Source: Enoplolaimus lenunculus
Lineage: Eukaryota > Nematoda > Enoplea > Enoplida > Thoracostomopsidae
NCBI GenBank assembly: GCA_030248215.1
Contig: JASANG010003548.1
Coordinates: 182,710 to 246,709, forward strand
DNA length: 64,000 bases
Direction: 5' to 3'
Below, one piece after another: positions 31,808-37,529 of the stretch (position 1 is its first letter; each line of letters begins with the position of its first letter). The notes under the pieces are model-generated. The model was not told the DNA's origin. It did not search any database and worked only from the letters and a program-made list of their open reading frames with translations. A program made the position numbers and the translations under genes.

Positions 31808-34352
31808 GCGCAGTACAAAATACCGGAACTAGAAGGAAAAAATGCCGGATCCGGAATTCCGGCTGCATCCTGATATTAACTAAAATTCATTTATACAATT
31901 TTTGATAATATATTTAAATGTTTTTAGCAAAACGATTCAATCTGAACACATATTCCAAAATGTGATAGCAACTATCATCAGTCAGTAGTAATAGGTTTTC
32001 AGCTAAAATAACTATTGCAGTTGTTGATCACAAAATTGGTACAAAATTAGAGCTAACCATATGCAACAAATTTACTGAACTTTGAGCCTCAGCATTCACT
32101 GGTTCGAATGTTACAAAATCTATCTATCAGCGACTGCGGTAATAGACGCTAAACACATTTGAGAATACGGGCCTGAGTAACAAAACAAACGTGTTCATAC
32201 TTTCAGTGTTGCAAACAGTTTATGGGGGATTCGTTCGTCTGTTGTTTATTCTTCTACAAAAGCTGACACTCGAAAAGTTTTCTAACGGTGTTTAATATAG
32301 AAATGTTACGATTTTAAGATTGAAATTTTATGTAAAATTCCTCTTTGTAACCCATAGGCTGCAGTGAAAATTGAACTATTTCCATTGTTTACGCCAACGG
32401 CGAACTGATAGGTGATGATTATGTGTTGTGAAAAGAAATGTTATGTTAACCAACACAAGTTTCAAAAATACACCTTTATACACAAAGCATCACTTGAGGT
32501 CTGCCTCCGGCAAGTTTTGTTGGCTTACAGCTCTGGTATTTTTCACGTTCGGTTGCATCCTGATTTCCGTACACTTTTCCCGTTTACGCATCAGGGTTTA
32601 AGTTTAGCTAAACCCTAAAGCAGTCTTTAATAACCTAAGCCTAAGCATAAACGAAATGCAAAATATTCACGAGCAGGTAATTTGCAACGCGTATACTCTC
32701 TTAAGAGCTTAAACTTAAATATTAAACTTAACATGAAACATTAGCTCAAATGAGACTTAAAAAGCGTGACGGATGAACTAAACTAGAATTTTAAGTCTAA
32801 CAAGAGTGCATGGTAAAAGAGTGTTCAACTCTTGCGGTTCCGAATAGTACAAAATATAACGCCGGGTGTTGCGTTTTTGGCCGATCCCCTCCCCTCCCCC
32901 TAGTTACGAGGGGGTCGCCATCACATGAATACTCCTAAATTAAACTACAACGGGAGCATGTTTGACGCTGTATAAGTACATAAAGTGCGATGGTTTGCAC
33001 CGCTTGTACTCTCCTCTGATACGGAGGGACATTTATGCGAATATCATATAATATTCCAAAATTACAACGAATATCCTTTAAGGGCAGTCCACAAAATTGC
33101 GCGAACACGCTTAACTGGCGCGTTTCACTGCACTGCAGTGTCCCGAATAAGAATGATGGGCTGATATTTTTTGGCTTCTCCAGAGGGTACCCCCCTGTTA
33201 TTCGGTTACGGACTGCTATTTGTTTTTAACCCACGATCCGCCACCCTTCGCTACTGATATTTCTCCGGTACTGCAATTATGCGTTGAATTAAACGTTTAT
33301 TTGTCTTCGTGTCAACAGCTCGAGCGATAGTGTAAGGATATACTTAGGAATGTACCACCAAAACTTAAGCACACTTTAAGGTTTCGAGCTCAACTTTATT
33401 TGGTCCTGGAGTCATTTTATGCGCTACAATTAGGAACAATTGACATTTATAGACTCTAATTAGGGTTTATGGTCTCTATCCGCTTTCGGACTCTTATTAG
33501 GGATACGGACTGCTATTAATTGGGACTCAAAATGGACACCACTGGTATTACTCTCCTCTTGTTCGGGTCACTACAGTACGGAAGTTTTGTTATAGCTCTC
33601 ATTTTATTGCTTAATCAGCTGATTTGGCCAACTAATTTGAAGCATTTGTAAACTAATCAGGATGTTCGGCAGTTTTTGTTAACATATTTACGAACACGTT
33701 TTAACACCTGGACCGGAATTGTAAAATAAGAACTTTAGTTGTCTGTACGCGTCCATATTGGAAAATGAAATTTATAATCGAACGATCCGTATCAGGATTT
33801 ATCTCTCGATTGACGTAGCCTTCAGTAGACATTGTGGATTAATTTTTTCACAAAAAATGATTAAATTCAATTCCGCGTCTACTTTTAAATACAACCGTAA
33901 CTGTACTCGTTTTTTGTTTTTAAGTAAGAAGCAGCCTCTATAAATGCGGCAATAATGACCTGATAAATATAGCATAGTAAATACTGGCATTAATATAATC
34001 AGGGAAATTCGAATCACGATACATTGAACTGCTTTTAATACAGAGGGCATCAGTGCCCGTTTCGAAAATAATAACTGCAAATGGTAACTATTTCAGAATG
34101 ATGGATCAATCGAAACGTGACTCCATACAAAAATCGATTGATCAACGAACGTTAATGAGAAGCAGCGGAGTACAAGCGGTTGAAGTTATGGTCGATACCG
34201 AAATGATGGCAACAGAACCTCCGCCTGAATTTGAAGACTGGGACGAAGAAGAAGAAGAAGACTTGCTGGCCGGAGCAGATCCGAACGCTGCGCCGAGGAA
34301 ACGATTTTCAAAATTTGGCCGTCGTTCTTATATTTATAGTGTCACTGATTAA
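1739..34352 (+). CDS. C2-domain / single-pass membrane protein gene, 3' portion
   Basis: Eight exons join in phase: 1739-1833, 10702-10770, 14218-14282, 21677-21760, 22243-22447, 27397-27617, 29835-29865 (tentative) and 34097-34352. They encode 341 residues up to a TAA stop; the N-terminus lies to the left. The first two exons give the middle of a C2 domain: CKTNMILGSLEPVFNQAF, then LLVSMWHRDL, the typical strand pattern of synaptotagmin-like C2 folds. A polar linker follows, then one membrane span (WLILLVTFLVAIIICEAAI), a short Cys-rich juxtamembrane stretch and an acidic tail (DWDEEEEEDLL) ending in basic KRFSKFGRR. What is seen: phases, splice sites, hydrophobicity. What is inferred: that all exons belong to one gene. 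A C2 domain before a C-terminal span suggests a membrane-trafficking role, but no named family is claimed. Introns reach 8.9 kb and hold an LTR element, a LINE and, on the other strand, a whole metallo-beta-lactamase gene. Confidence 0.6.
2041..3296 (+). repeat. 5' LTR of the 8.2-kb LTR element
   Basis: Begins TACAGATGTCACTGCACCC and ends CTCGTTCTCTGT, so the tips ACAG/CTGT are inverted. Matches 8953-10222 almost throughout. Contains an open frame of about 100 codons ending near 2980 whose encoded peptide has a hydrophobic middle; no family recognised. AATAAA occurs near 3110. Confidence 0.88.
5178..5315. repeat. Triplicated purine-tract hairpins inside the LTR element
   Basis: Three tandem units, about 55 bases each, carry CCCCTTAAAGAAAGGGGGAT or a close variant followed by CGTCTATCACGATCC. 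Each can fold into two small hairpins (CCCCTT/AAGGGG and GGATCG/CGATCC). The core AAAGAAAGGGGGAT matches the purine tract before the 3' LTR (8938-8952). Confidence 0.75.
8938..8952 (+). other. Polypurine tract of the LTR element
   Basis: AAAGAAAGGGGGATG lies directly before the right LTR, where the family's plus-strand primer normally sits. Confidence 0.7.
8953..10222 (+). repeat. 3' LTR of the 8.2-kb LTR element
   Basis: About 99% identical to 2041-3296, and longer by one 14-base segment. Followed at once by CTTTG, the target duplication. Confidence 0.88.
10702..10770 (+). CDS. C2-gene exon (C2 core, second part)
   Basis: Acceptor TTTAATTTCAG, donor GAGTAAGT. Joins the exon ending at 1833 through a split Ile codon. 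Encodes SSDYDKKLLVSMWHRDLRQ, the Trp-bearing strand of a C2 domain. Confidence 0.7.
11169..11333. repeat. hAT-like MITE (GTAGCTA/GGCTAC ends)
   Basis: Begins GGGCCCGTAGCTAAAGGGGG and ends GAGCTGGCTACACGTCTGG. Closely resembles 44238-44391 across its whole length (shared AAGTCATT, AAAACCCTT and GAGCTGGCTAC). Confidence 0.5.
11585..11884. mobile_element. hAT-like MITE with AAGAGTGGAT ends
   Basis: Ends AAGAGTGGATAATG and GATTATCCACGCTTG are inverted repeats. Flanked by a perfect 8-bp duplication GTTGAACC (11577-11584 and 11885-11892). A second copy with 8-bp duplications lies at 37109-37446. Interior has GTTGCGTTTTTGGCC-like and CCTCTTGTTTAG motifs; no coding. Confidence 0.75.
11885..11995 (+). 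CDS. Orphan open segment beside a MITE, possible unused exon
   Basis: Encodes YRDRRIHNNASPSTGGRMVE then SQLDFELQGGG before a TGA. Codon use looks coding-like. The MITE at 11585-11884 has inserted at its left edge. Its phase does not fit the neighbouring C2-gene exons in the simplest model, so it may be an alternative exon or chance. Confidence 0.22.
   Translation, partial: VEPKYRDRRIHNNASPSTGGRMVESQLDFELQGGGR
12684..12858. repeat. Telomere-repeat MITE, second subfamily
   Basis: Begins GGGCGTAACAGTAGATTAAG, has several CCTAAG units, then ATGTAATCTAGAATCTAAAT and ends CTCCTTAAAGTAACAGG. The same order occurs at 15536-15656 and 41958-42137. Ends differ from the main family. Confidence 0.6.
12913..13341. 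repeat. Mariner-like MITE (CTGTAGTGAC family), + copy
   Basis: Colinear with 33134-33576 and 50511-50957: shared GGGTATCCCCTGTTATTCG, CCGTTGAATT, TTGGTCCTGGAGTCA and, at the end, GGGTCACTATAG. No coding. Confidence 0.65.
13342..13947. other. Intron sequence, nothing recognised
   Basis: AT-rich, stops in all frames. A short GC-rich patch near 13745-13825 has GGATCC and ATGCGGCATCC but no partner was found. Confidence 0.4.
13948..14151. repeat. Palindromic mariner-like MITE (GAGTCAAATTTGACTC family)
   Basis: Starts CAGTGCAAAAAATGG after TA and ends CATTTTTTGCAG. Inside are repeated GTCAAATTTGACTC palindromes and inverted CTCTTCAAAATACGC/CCAAGAGAGTC arms. Whole-length sister of 51129-51335 and of the split copy at 1960-10318. 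Confidence 0.7.
14218..14282 (+). CDS. C2-gene exon (basic linker)
   Basis: Acceptor AAATTTCAG; donor GTATAA. In the phase set by the exon at 10702-10770 it encodes FSRFGSKQWNEKLQRRRYSG. Another frame is also open (SVDSGLNSGTKSCKDDDIPV), but that one does not join the next exon in frame. Confidence 0.45.
14329..14591 (+). mobile_element. piggyBac-like MITE with tRNA-like module
   Basis: Flanked by TTAA on both sides (14325-14328 and 14592-14595). Ends CCCCTTCTCACATTG and ATGAGAGAAAAGG are inverted. Left part has TTGCCTATAGGCAACTCAGC, a small palindrome. The right half carries a tRNA-like segment. Sister copies: 17357, 18773, 45670 and 62344. Confidence 0.75.
14478..14553 (+). ncRNA. tRNA-like pol III promoter module in the piggyBac-like MITE
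   Basis: Has a perfect A-box match (TAGCTGAGTGG) and B-box match (GTTCGAATCC) at tRNA spacing. Other copies read CGCCTCCCAC where tRNA-Gly(CCC) genes have the anticodon loop. The anticodon and acceptor stems do not pair well, so this is tRNA-derived rather than a working tRNA. Confidence 0.6.
14690..14828. repeat. Telomere-repeat MITE, 5' end decayed
   Basis: Contains TTGCTTGGCTTAGGCTTAGG and CGCTTAGACTTAGG and ends GTTCCGCTCCTGGTCTTTAC, the family's right terminus. The left terminus is not clear. Confidence 0.6.
14950..15535. other. Intron sequence, nothing coding recognised
   Basis: Includes a GC-rich patch at 15345-15540 (GTGCCGGAGCATGCAGGAG, GGGTGGGCCCCCCAAATGG) that is probably a decayed repeat. 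A distant likeness to 1345-1440 was noted but is weak. Confidence 0.35.
15536..15656. repeat. Telomere-repeat MITE, second subfamily, shortened
   Basis: Begins GGGGCGTAACAGTAGATTAA and ends ACGACCCTTAAAGTAGCATA, as at 12684-12858, with fewer CCTAAG units. Confidence 0.55.
15764..15871 (-). CDS. MBL gene exon 3 (last)
   Basis: Acceptor TTAACATTTTAG; 35 codons and TAA. Encodes SMSKVICQVDWIVPGHGPGF, which supplies the last metal-binding His. Confidence 0.8.
   Translation of the reverse strand, partial: QQKQSMSKVICQVDWIVPGHGPGFATRNYRRNFGC
15764..18688 (-). CDS. Secreted metallo-beta-lactamase-fold protein, MBLAC1-like
   Basis: Three exons (18688-18092, 16800-16585, 15871-15764), both introns in phase 0, give a complete 306-residue protein. 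Residues 1-22 are a signal peptide. Residues 24-50 are Gly-rich. Residues 58-91 hold six cysteines (C58, C64, C70, C74, C82, C91), a small extracellular module. The MBL fold follows: LVDTG at 143-147, HGHPDH at 176-181, PGHT at 230-233, GD at 254-255 and IVPGHG at 287-292. All expected metal ligands are present, so a hydrolase with two metal ions is likely. The WIVPGHGPGF ending is typical of the MBLAC1 group. Human MBLAC1 is described as a nuclease, but a signal peptide here implies an exported enzyme with a different, unknown substrate. The gene lies within an intron of the C2 gene, on the opposite strand; its first intron holds three MITEs. Confidence 0.85.
16097..16280. mobile_element. Telomere-repeat MITE
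   Basis: Ends GGCCAATGTAAAGAACAGGG and CTGATCTTTACGTGGGCC are inverted. Perfect 8-bp duplication CAAAAATA (16089-16096, 16281-16288). Interior has several CCTAAG units. Lies in the 3' part of the MBL gene's second intron. Confidence 0.85.
16585..16800 (-). CDS. MBL gene exon 2
   Basis: Acceptor ATTGTTGCAG, donor GTAAGTTG. Encodes LQLVTTPGHTPQDTSLIV and GVVGDLFMNEG: the fourth His and the bridging Asp. Confidence 0.85.
16930..17015. repeat. Telomere-repeat MITE fragment
   Basis: ACTTAAGCCTAAAAAC then AAAAAAATAGTCTAAAGCC, matching the family interior; no ends. Confidence 0.4.
17265..17812. mobile_element. Mariner-like MITE with nested piggyBac-like MITE
   Basis: TA-flanked; ends CACTGTAAATTCCAAT and TTAATTTACAGTG are inverted. 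The interior is full of ACTCAGA/TGAGT repeats. The piggyBac-like copy 17357-17619 is inserted in it. Confidence 0.65.
17357..17619 (+). mobile_element. piggyBac-like MITE with tRNA-like module
   Basis: Ends CCCCTTCTCACATTGAG and CATGTGAGAAAGGG; TTAA on the right, a one-base variant (ATAA) on the left. A and B boxes are intact (TAGCTGAGTGG near 17515, GTTCGAATCC near 17559). Confidence 0.75.
17871..18050. mobile_element. Telomere-repeat MITE, diverged left end
   Basis: Right end TTCCGCCCCCGATCTTTACA then TGGGCC is good; the left end (GTGCAATGTAATTAACTGGG) is diverged. Imperfect flanking duplication AAATTTGA/GATTTGAT. Confidence 0.6.
18092..18688 (-). CDS. MBL gene exon 1
   Basis: Starts at ATG with the signal peptide MHRPISICATLFVISFQFGQ. 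Ends at donor GTTAGT after FDKFS. Holds the cysteine module and the HxHxDH motif. Confidence 0.85.
18773..19035 (+). mobile_element. piggyBac-like MITE with tRNA-like module, upstream of the MBL gene
   Basis: TTAA at 18769-18772 and 19036-19039; inverted ends CCCCTTCTCACATTGAG and CATGTGAGAATGGG. The tRNA-like module spans about 18920-18996 and reads CGCCTCCCAC at the anticodon-loop position. It starts only 85 bases upstream of the MBL start codon, within the region expected to hold its promoter. Confidence 0.75.
19085..19240. repeat. Decayed telomere-repeat MITE
   Basis: CCTAGGCCTATGCCTAAACC, AAAAGCTTATACTGTGG and CCGCGGAAAAACAGTACATA follow the family order with many changes. Confidence 0.4.
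19320..19728. repeat. hAT-like CCGG/CCGATA repeat
   Basis: Repeated AACCGATAGTAAAAA and, at the right, GGATATCCGGTTGCACCCTG, a terminus shared with other hAT-like copies here. The left end is unclear. Confidence 0.35.
19888..19933. repeat. 5' fragment of a telomere-repeat MITE
   Basis: GCCCATGTAAAGATCAGGAG then CGGAACGTTTTTCTGTGG, and then it stops. Confidence 0.5.
20465..20623. mobile_element. Telomere-repeat MITE
   Basis: Starts GGCCCATGTAAAAACAG and ends TGTTCTATACATGGGCC. Perfect 8-bp duplication GGCTTTGT (20457-20464, 20624-20631). CCTAAG units in the interior. Confidence 0.88.
20680..20844. repeat. Harbinger-like MITE fragment
   Basis: Shares GATTCGACGTCAACATAAAA and GTGAATATCACATGATATTG with the reverse-oriented copy at 56220-56900. 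Cut on the right by the MITE at 20845. Confidence 0.55.
20845..21065. mobile_element. Telomere-repeat MITE with TTAGGC arrays
   Basis: Flanked by CACATTGC/CAAATTGC. Holds two TTAGGC arrays (around 20950 and 20998), the second with four units in a row. Ends TTCGCCCCTGTTCTTCACAT then TGGCC. Confidence 0.8.
21677..21760 (+). CDS. C2-gene exon (polar linker)
   Basis: Acceptor TTTTACTCAG, donor GTAAGTTT; phase 1 at both sides. Encodes SSIATSHPESDTEMTERGG, a Ser/Thr/Glu-rich linker. Confidence 0.6.
22243..22447 (+). CDS. C2-gene exon (Pro/Ser linker)
   Basis: Acceptor TTTTTCATTTAG, donor GTATTATG. Encodes a linker with SPLRSYPFPVPPNAQTASPG then a helical stretch HARSLQLIREQTMDY. Confidence 0.65.
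22582..22611. repeat. (TTTA)n microsatellite
   Basis: About seven TTTA units. Confidence 0.9.
22831..23251. repeat. hAT-like MITE (GGAATTCC/GTTCC family)
   Basis: Left CAGGATTCCACCGGAATTCC and right AGTTCCTGTTGGAACCCTTG are imperfect inverted repeats, with many GTTCCTGTTCC units between. A fragment of the same kind lies at 42372-42468. Confidence 0.45.
23795..24754 (+). CDS. LINE endonuclease part
   Basis: APE-type endonuclease: LQFNVNGIRNK near the start, VIQESKL with the catalytic Glu, LGDINAHHDLW in the middle and SDHLPITI near the end. These are the Asn, Glu, Asp/Asn and terminal Asp-His pair of the family. Ends at TGA 24752-24754, after QRDAL. The next codons (AGT GAA GAC CCT...) keep the same frame and stay open. 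Confidence 0.88.
   Translation: MQPAVSDNSEGVFKILQFNVNGIRNKLADVLQFLDDGQFHVAVIQESKLTHSAKIKTPGWSCIRTDRPSDNGEGGLLIMVKETINFSVLSIPTRSGDVNIEQSGITVNLDGSAINIINCYIPPQSSCTLAYTASIEHLLLPGSTIVLGDINAHHDLWFSNHNADTRGESIAEELQASNFTPINEDSPTRLPSNGPGTSPDVSIVSNDLALSANWYTTTALSSDHLPITITLSTAKTTAKATNNCFTNFKKAKWDNFRRPCEGAFDQMTYPLDPDKAERAFRTVLLDASDRYIPKGRVPKMEPYRIPERVQNLIKQRDAL
24755..26890 (+). CDS. LINE reverse transcriptase part
   Basis: Same frame as the endonuclease; first ATG at 24845. RT motifs in order: GPDGLTVLHLK, WRPISLLCNAAKIMEKLL (motif 2), VAVDLTAAFDTVDHDS (motif A with catalytic Asp), QGGVLSPSLFNLYMADLP (motif B), VVSYADDVTIY (motif C, YADD) and LLGVTLD. The C-terminus has CPDCNVGPHNTAHILNC and LWTDPVAVAKHLG, an ending known from the Jockey group. 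Supplies target-primed reverse transcription if expressed. Confidence 0.92.
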   Translation, partial: SEDPNDDRIQALNDEISNNIFTDKRQKWRDMMSAVSYRTGTTELWQRIKALNCKANVIKNQGVTFNGKTRTSNASIANKFCHQYVPKTPPIKGNKSRRQNLRAASNLPLNDAPIFSADDTRKAIMSSKSSKAMGPDGLTVLHLKHLGRSAINFLTSIFNASIKTSIIPSVWKKSVIIPLPKPGKDATAGENWRPISLLCNAAKIMEKLLLPLLVKRLPLQPSQHGFRKNHSTTTALANIVADIANGFNQQRPAYRTVLVAVDLTAAFDTVDHDSLTDLILRLPAPSSARRWVINYIRGRQAKVLFRNQLSSARTVQYGVVQGGVLSPSLFNLYMADLPTPPANVKVVSYADDVTIYTSGSVIADLEDKLNAYIPRVAEFFDSRKLTVSTSKSSVTLFTPQTAQAKIHPQINFKGHLLPLVKNPKLLGVTLDTMMCFGAHCKILSARVQQRNSILKALAGSTWGSDKETLLLSYRAISRSILSYCSPVWEPILTETHWTRLQRSQNTALRIAIGCMQMTDIDDLRREAKELPVKKHNQLIARQFAFSSHHPAHPCHNSCIKQVPASPNMKPTVWYKHSAEYTHLLPPGGRLDDENLKAGIKSLHSSAVESAKHGYKQNLVLGGYPPPICSTEESLPRQVRTHLAQLRSGYSRHLNSYLARINNQIVDVCPDCNVGPHNTAHILNCAAKPTNLTEESLWTDPVAVAKHLGYQI
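26911..26936 (+). repeat. (ATC)n tail of the LINE
   Basis: Eight or nine ATC units about 20 bases after the stop codon; a simple-repeat tail is usual for this kind of LINE. Confidence 0.85.
27397..27617 (+). CDS. C2-gene exon with the membrane span
   Basis: Acceptor TTATTTTAG, donor GTAACC. Encodes about 50 polar residues (with NQSS and NASN glycosylation-type sites) and then WLILLVTFLVAIIICEAAI, a clear membrane helix ending in CAYYGG. Confidence 0.7.
27632..27882. repeat. hAT-like CCGGAA repeat
   Basis: CAACCGGAATTAAAATTTAC on the left and ATTCCGATTGCACC on the right are imperfect inverted repeats, with several TTACCGGAACCGG units between. Confidence 0.45.
28083..29035. other. Intron of the C2 gene, no gene recognised
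   Basis: A patch at 28240-28670 repeats GTCTCGGT/ACCGAGAC in both senses (TTCTCGCCTCGG, GGTCTCGG, AACCGAGACCG), so it is probably another palindromic repeat. TTTATTTCAG at 28789-28798 is an acceptor-like site followed by an 11-codon open stretch; not used in the model. Confidence 0.35.
29036..29833. mobile_element. GC-rich foldback element
   Basis: Arms GGCTTCTCCACAGC (left) and GCTGTGGAGAAGCC (right) are exact inverted repeats, extended by imperfect GC-rich stretches such as CCCCCGGCGAAAATTTTGCC and CCCCCCGGCGGAAATTTTC. The middle (29300-29700) is AT-rich and unique. Confidence 0.65.
29835..29865 (+). CDS. C2-gene micro-exon (tentative)
   Basis: 31 bases between ATGCAG and GTAAAG. It is the only segment found that converts phase 1 (exon ending 27617) to phase 2 (exon at 34097). 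It would encode CRCRVKLCS right after the membrane span, a Cys cluster of the palmitoylated kind. It starts two bases after the foldback element. Confidence 0.35.
30599..30769. mobile_element. Telomere-repeat MITE
   Basis: Starts GGGTCCATGTATATATAGAA and ends TGTTCTATACATGGGC; flanking duplications AAAATAAT and GAAATAAT. Two short CTTAGG arrays inside. Confidence 0.8.
30775..31362. other. Intron, nothing recognised
   Basis: An 80-codon open frame (30994-31236, +) has no signal, domain or good splice sites and is taken as chance. Confidence 0.35.
31363..31647. repeat. hAT-like MITE
   Basis: Begins CAGGGTGTAGCCGGAAATCG and ends CCGTTTACACCCTG. Interior repeats ATCGGTGTCCG and AACGG units. The 8-bp duplication is not convincing. 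Confidence 0.5.
31772..31808. repeat. (TA)n microsatellite
   Basis: TATATA run within ATGTATATATA...GTATATATATGCG. Confidence 0.85.
31875..32810. other. Intron, no gene recognised
   Basis: TAAGCCTAAGC-like remnants occur near 32590-32650. Otherwise stops in all frames and no end repeats were seen. Confidence 0.35.
32812..33050. repeat. Decayed relative of the AAGAGTGG MITE
   Basis: Shares GTTGCGTTTTTGGCCGA, CCCTAGTTACGAGGGGGTCG and ACCGCTTGTACTC-like blocks with 11585-11884 and 37109-37446. Confidence 0.45.
33134..33576. mobile_element. Mariner-like MITE (CTGTAGTGAC family)
   Basis: Left TGCAGTGTCCCGAATAAGA and right CTTGTTCGGGTCACTACAG are inverted; TA follows. Colinear with 12913, 50511 and, in reverse, 48440. 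Confidence 0.7.
34097..34352 (+). CDS. C2-gene last exon (acidic tail)
   Basis: Acceptor AACTATTTCAG. Reads MMDQSKRDSIQKSIDQRT..., then DWDEEEEEDLL, then RKRFSKFGRRSYIYSVTD and TAA. Predicted cytoplasmic tail after the membrane span. The acidic run next to LL is reminiscent of sorting signals, which is only a suggestion. Confidence 0.65.
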
Positions 34353-34415
34353 TTATTTGTATTTTATTTGTTTTGGTATCTGTTCGATAATTGTTTTTTT
34401 TTCACAATAAGTGTG

Positions 34416-34421
34416 AATAAA
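34416..34421 (+). terminator. Poly(A) signal of the C2 gene
   Basis: AATAAA 64 bases after the TAA stop of the last exon. Confidence 0.65.
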
Positions 34422-34474
34422 TAAGACAATCCACAAAAAATCCGTTAAATGAGACCTGTTTGGAAACGTGGCTT

Positions 34475-34600
34475 ATTGTAGTAGAGTAAGCTTTGGACTA
34501 TTTTCTGCATCGGCTTATTGGCTGAAGCCTACGAGTAATTGTAAGCTGATTCTTATGCTGAGGCTTAGGCTTAGTAAACATGCTTTTAGTATCGTTAGCA
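34475..34600. repeat. Decayed telomere-repeat MITE
   Basis: AGTAGAGTAAGCTTTGGACT and GAGGCTTAGGCTTAG follow the family order. Confidence 0.4.
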
Positions 34601-34944
34601 GCATCTGCGCGTCATATTTGAAACTGTTTCGACCGCTGGTTTGTTTCAAATAAGGAAATACTCAGCAAAAAGGCGAAAACTTAACGTAGATTGTAGATAT
34701 GTTAAATCGACGCTAGGAAAAGCGCTTGATATGATGTCAGTCCCACGTTACCGACGGTTTGAGATGCACACGAATTGTCCGCCATGTTTATTTTCTGCGG
34801 ACATAACAGAGTACAGCAGTAACTCTGACCGGGCACAATTTTAGCTGGCTACCGCGTTCATGCATAGTTTGCGTTTTCCACGAAAAGTCCACATATGGTC
34901 TTCGTTTTGAAAAAATGTCCGCATACCAAAAGTAAGAGCTGTAT

Positions 34945-35272
34945 TAAAAGTTTTCCGCCAAAATTTGCATTTTCCTGCCAAAAATAATTTTCCTACCAAA
35001 ATGTTATTTTGCCGCCAAAATTTGAATTTCCCGCTAAAATTTGAATTTTCTCGCCATAATTTCAGTTTTCCCGCCATAATTTGAATTTCCAGCCAAAATT
35101 TGAATTTTCCAGCACAAATATTAGGTTTGCCGCTAAATAATAAAATTTACCACCAATATTTGAGTGTTCACGCAAAAATTTGAATTTCCAGAAAAAAATT
35201 AATTTTCCCGCCAAAACTTTTTCCAGCCAAAAATTGAATTTCCCGCCAAAATTTGAATTTCCCGCCAATAAC
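34945..35272. repeat. 19-bp minisatellite, locus 1
   Basis: About 16 degenerate copies of CCCGCCAAAATTTGAATTT. The same unit forms the array at 60790-61090. The long open frames across it come from the repeat. Confidence 0.85.
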
Positions 35273-35584
35273 TGTATGGAAAAGAAAGGCCTTGCTGACA
35301 GGTGTCTGTTGCTTCGAATAATGTCAGACGTCTTATATTTGCGTCCGTAGCGTTTAATGCGTTTAATGGACACTATACCGCTTCTAACAAACGCCTGGAC
35401 ATTTTGTGTGCAATCCAAACCAATGGTAACATGGGACTGACATAAACTTGTGATATTTTGATTGTTTTAAGTTTGTGTTTTTATCGCTGTTTCTATCGGC
35501 AGGTAACCAAAACTGAATATTTTGATAAGTATTTTAACTTCATACTTTTCAACGTTACTAAAAGCTTTCAACTTAAGCCTTACG

Positions 35585-35800
35585 GTTGCGCTATACTTGT
35601 CGCACGGCGCCGTCTGTCAGCGCGCGTCACTGTACGTCATCATACGGTATGGTACGTGAGTCTTTGCGTACGATACCGTACCGTACGCGCGGTGACGGAT
35701 GGCGTCGTACGTGTGACGGGCACTGACGGACGGGTGACGAACGGTGCCATGCTGGTGACGGACTGCGCCGTCCGTCATCAAAAGTACATCGCTACGCTAA
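35585..35800. repeat. GC-rich ACGG-type repeat with CTATACTT ends
   Basis: Left TTGCGCTATACTTGTCGC and right CCGTCATCAAAAGTACATCG resemble inverted ends seen at 12300-12500 and 52480-52870. The interior is made of GACGG(A/G)CGGTGACG units, the same kind of sequence as the 21-bp array. Confidence 0.5.
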
Positions 35801-36210
35801 AATTACGCATAGCATAAGAACAATTATGTTAAATAAAGTGTCTATAATTAATTTTGCTTGTAAAACCATAATTGCAAAAAACAAATTGCTGCAGCATTTG
35901 TATTTTTGCGAGCGAATGATAATTGTATTTGTTTTTATTTTGAATTTAATACTGTTTGATATCAAAAATATGTACTTATAATGAGTGCCATTCTAGTCAT
36001 TGTATAATGTATGATATTTTTTCCGTCTCAATATATTTCTATTAAATATTCATTCATAATATATATTTTGCTGAGACCTTCCAATATTCAATCAGCGCAA
36101 ACAACTTTTATTGTAATCATCGCTTCTGACGCCAAATGATTTTACGGTGTGAAATGTTCAATTACCTGTTTGAGCGGCATATATAAGTCAAACTTTCAGT
36201 TAGCTGGAAG
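35801..36210. other. Intergenic, nothing recognised
   Basis: AT-rich, stops in all frames. Lies between the C2 gene's 3' end and a hAT-like element. Confidence 0.4.
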
Positions 36211-37529
36211 CAGGGCCGGATTAAGGTGGTGGAAGGCCCGGGGCCCATATGACCAAGAGGCCTGTGGGCCATACGTCTCAGAGGCTCCGGGTCCATATGA
36301 CTAGCAGGCTCTTTTATTAACCATAATTATTTTTACACCAGAGGTTAGAATGATACATTTTAATGAAATTAATTGTACGAAAAGTACGAAACAAAATTTA
36401 CGACCCAGGGACTCTTCTATATTTGCACTTAGAGAAGTCACTTACGATTCAATTGAAGTCTAGCAATTTTCTGATGTCCGAAAATGGACACTTTATTTTC
36501 TATTAAAAATATATGCTTTGAAGTTGCAAAATGTAGGAACATGTGTTTATACTATTGCTCTCCTGGTCATTATAAAAATGCTTGATTTGCATATTGGCCA
36601 GGAGACAATCAATTACCGGCCGGTCGTCCGGCCAGTAGAAAATGCGGGATTTGCACAACACTACTCCTGGTCCCGAAACTTGTGGCAATGCAGTCCCACC
36701 GTGATCACGCAGGACGGATTGCAGCCGGTTAGGTTTTGCATGTCTGCTTAACAAAAAGCAGTCTAAAATAGTCCAGTGATGAGGTATAAGGATTGTCAAT
36801 GCAAGGGCACTCGAGGTCGGAAAGCGAAGTACTTGTCCTGATTAGAACTAATCTGACTACTCAACTTCTCATCGTATTATACCATAAGTTTGGGATCACA
36901 AATGATAGGTGGTATAGGCTTTAGCTGCTTAATCCCAATCTTGTAGAAACCGTAAAATCGATAAATCTGAGGAACTTTCTCAACATTTAAAAATATTGTT
37001 TTACACCATTGTATATAACCCTGGCGAAGGACGCAATGCCTCACCGATGATATGTTTCACAGCTTGAATAACTTCGTGGTCCGCGAAAATATTTTGATGG
37101 CTTGTATCAAGGTGGATGATCACTCTTTATAAGAAGAGTGTGCAACTGGGTACATTCCGTGTATTGATGAATGTACCCGGTACGCGTTGCGTTTTTGGCC
37201 TACCCCTCTTGTTTAGGGGGGTCTGTATGCAGTTTTATATTGTAGTAATGCTATGAGCAAATTGTACCCCTCTTGTTTAAGGGGGTAGGTGTACTGAAAC
37301 ATGCTGTTAATTTTTTGCTTAACCCCCCCCCCCCCGATGAGGGGGGGGGGGTCGAACAAAACTGCAACGCGTGCTTGTAAATTCTTTAATACACAGAATG
37401 TACCCTGTTGCACACTCTTGTTATAAAGAGTGATCATCCACTCTTGCTTGCATCAATTGAAATATATCGTCAATTTTCGGTTGGTGGGAGGCCCCGGGCC
37501 CCCTTGGCATCCCCTTTAATCCGACGATG
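36211..37529. mobile_element. hAT-like element with a nested MITE
   Basis: Begins CAGGGCCGGATTAAGG and ends CCCTTTAATCCGACGATG; 8-bp duplications GCTGGAAG and GCTGGATG. This is the typical hAT terminus. No transposase was recognised. The MITE 37109-37446 is inserted near its right end. Confidence 0.7.
37109..37446. mobile_element. hAT-like MITE with AAGAGTGGAT ends
   Basis: Left AAGGTGGATGATCACTC and right GAGTGATCATCCACTCTTG are inverted; duplications CTTGTATC/CTTGCATC. Contains a run of 13 C and a G-rich block that can pair. Confidence 0.75.

Noticed and set aside
36211-37529. hAT transposase gene
   Set aside because: The ends fit hAT but no transposase motif is visible in any frame.
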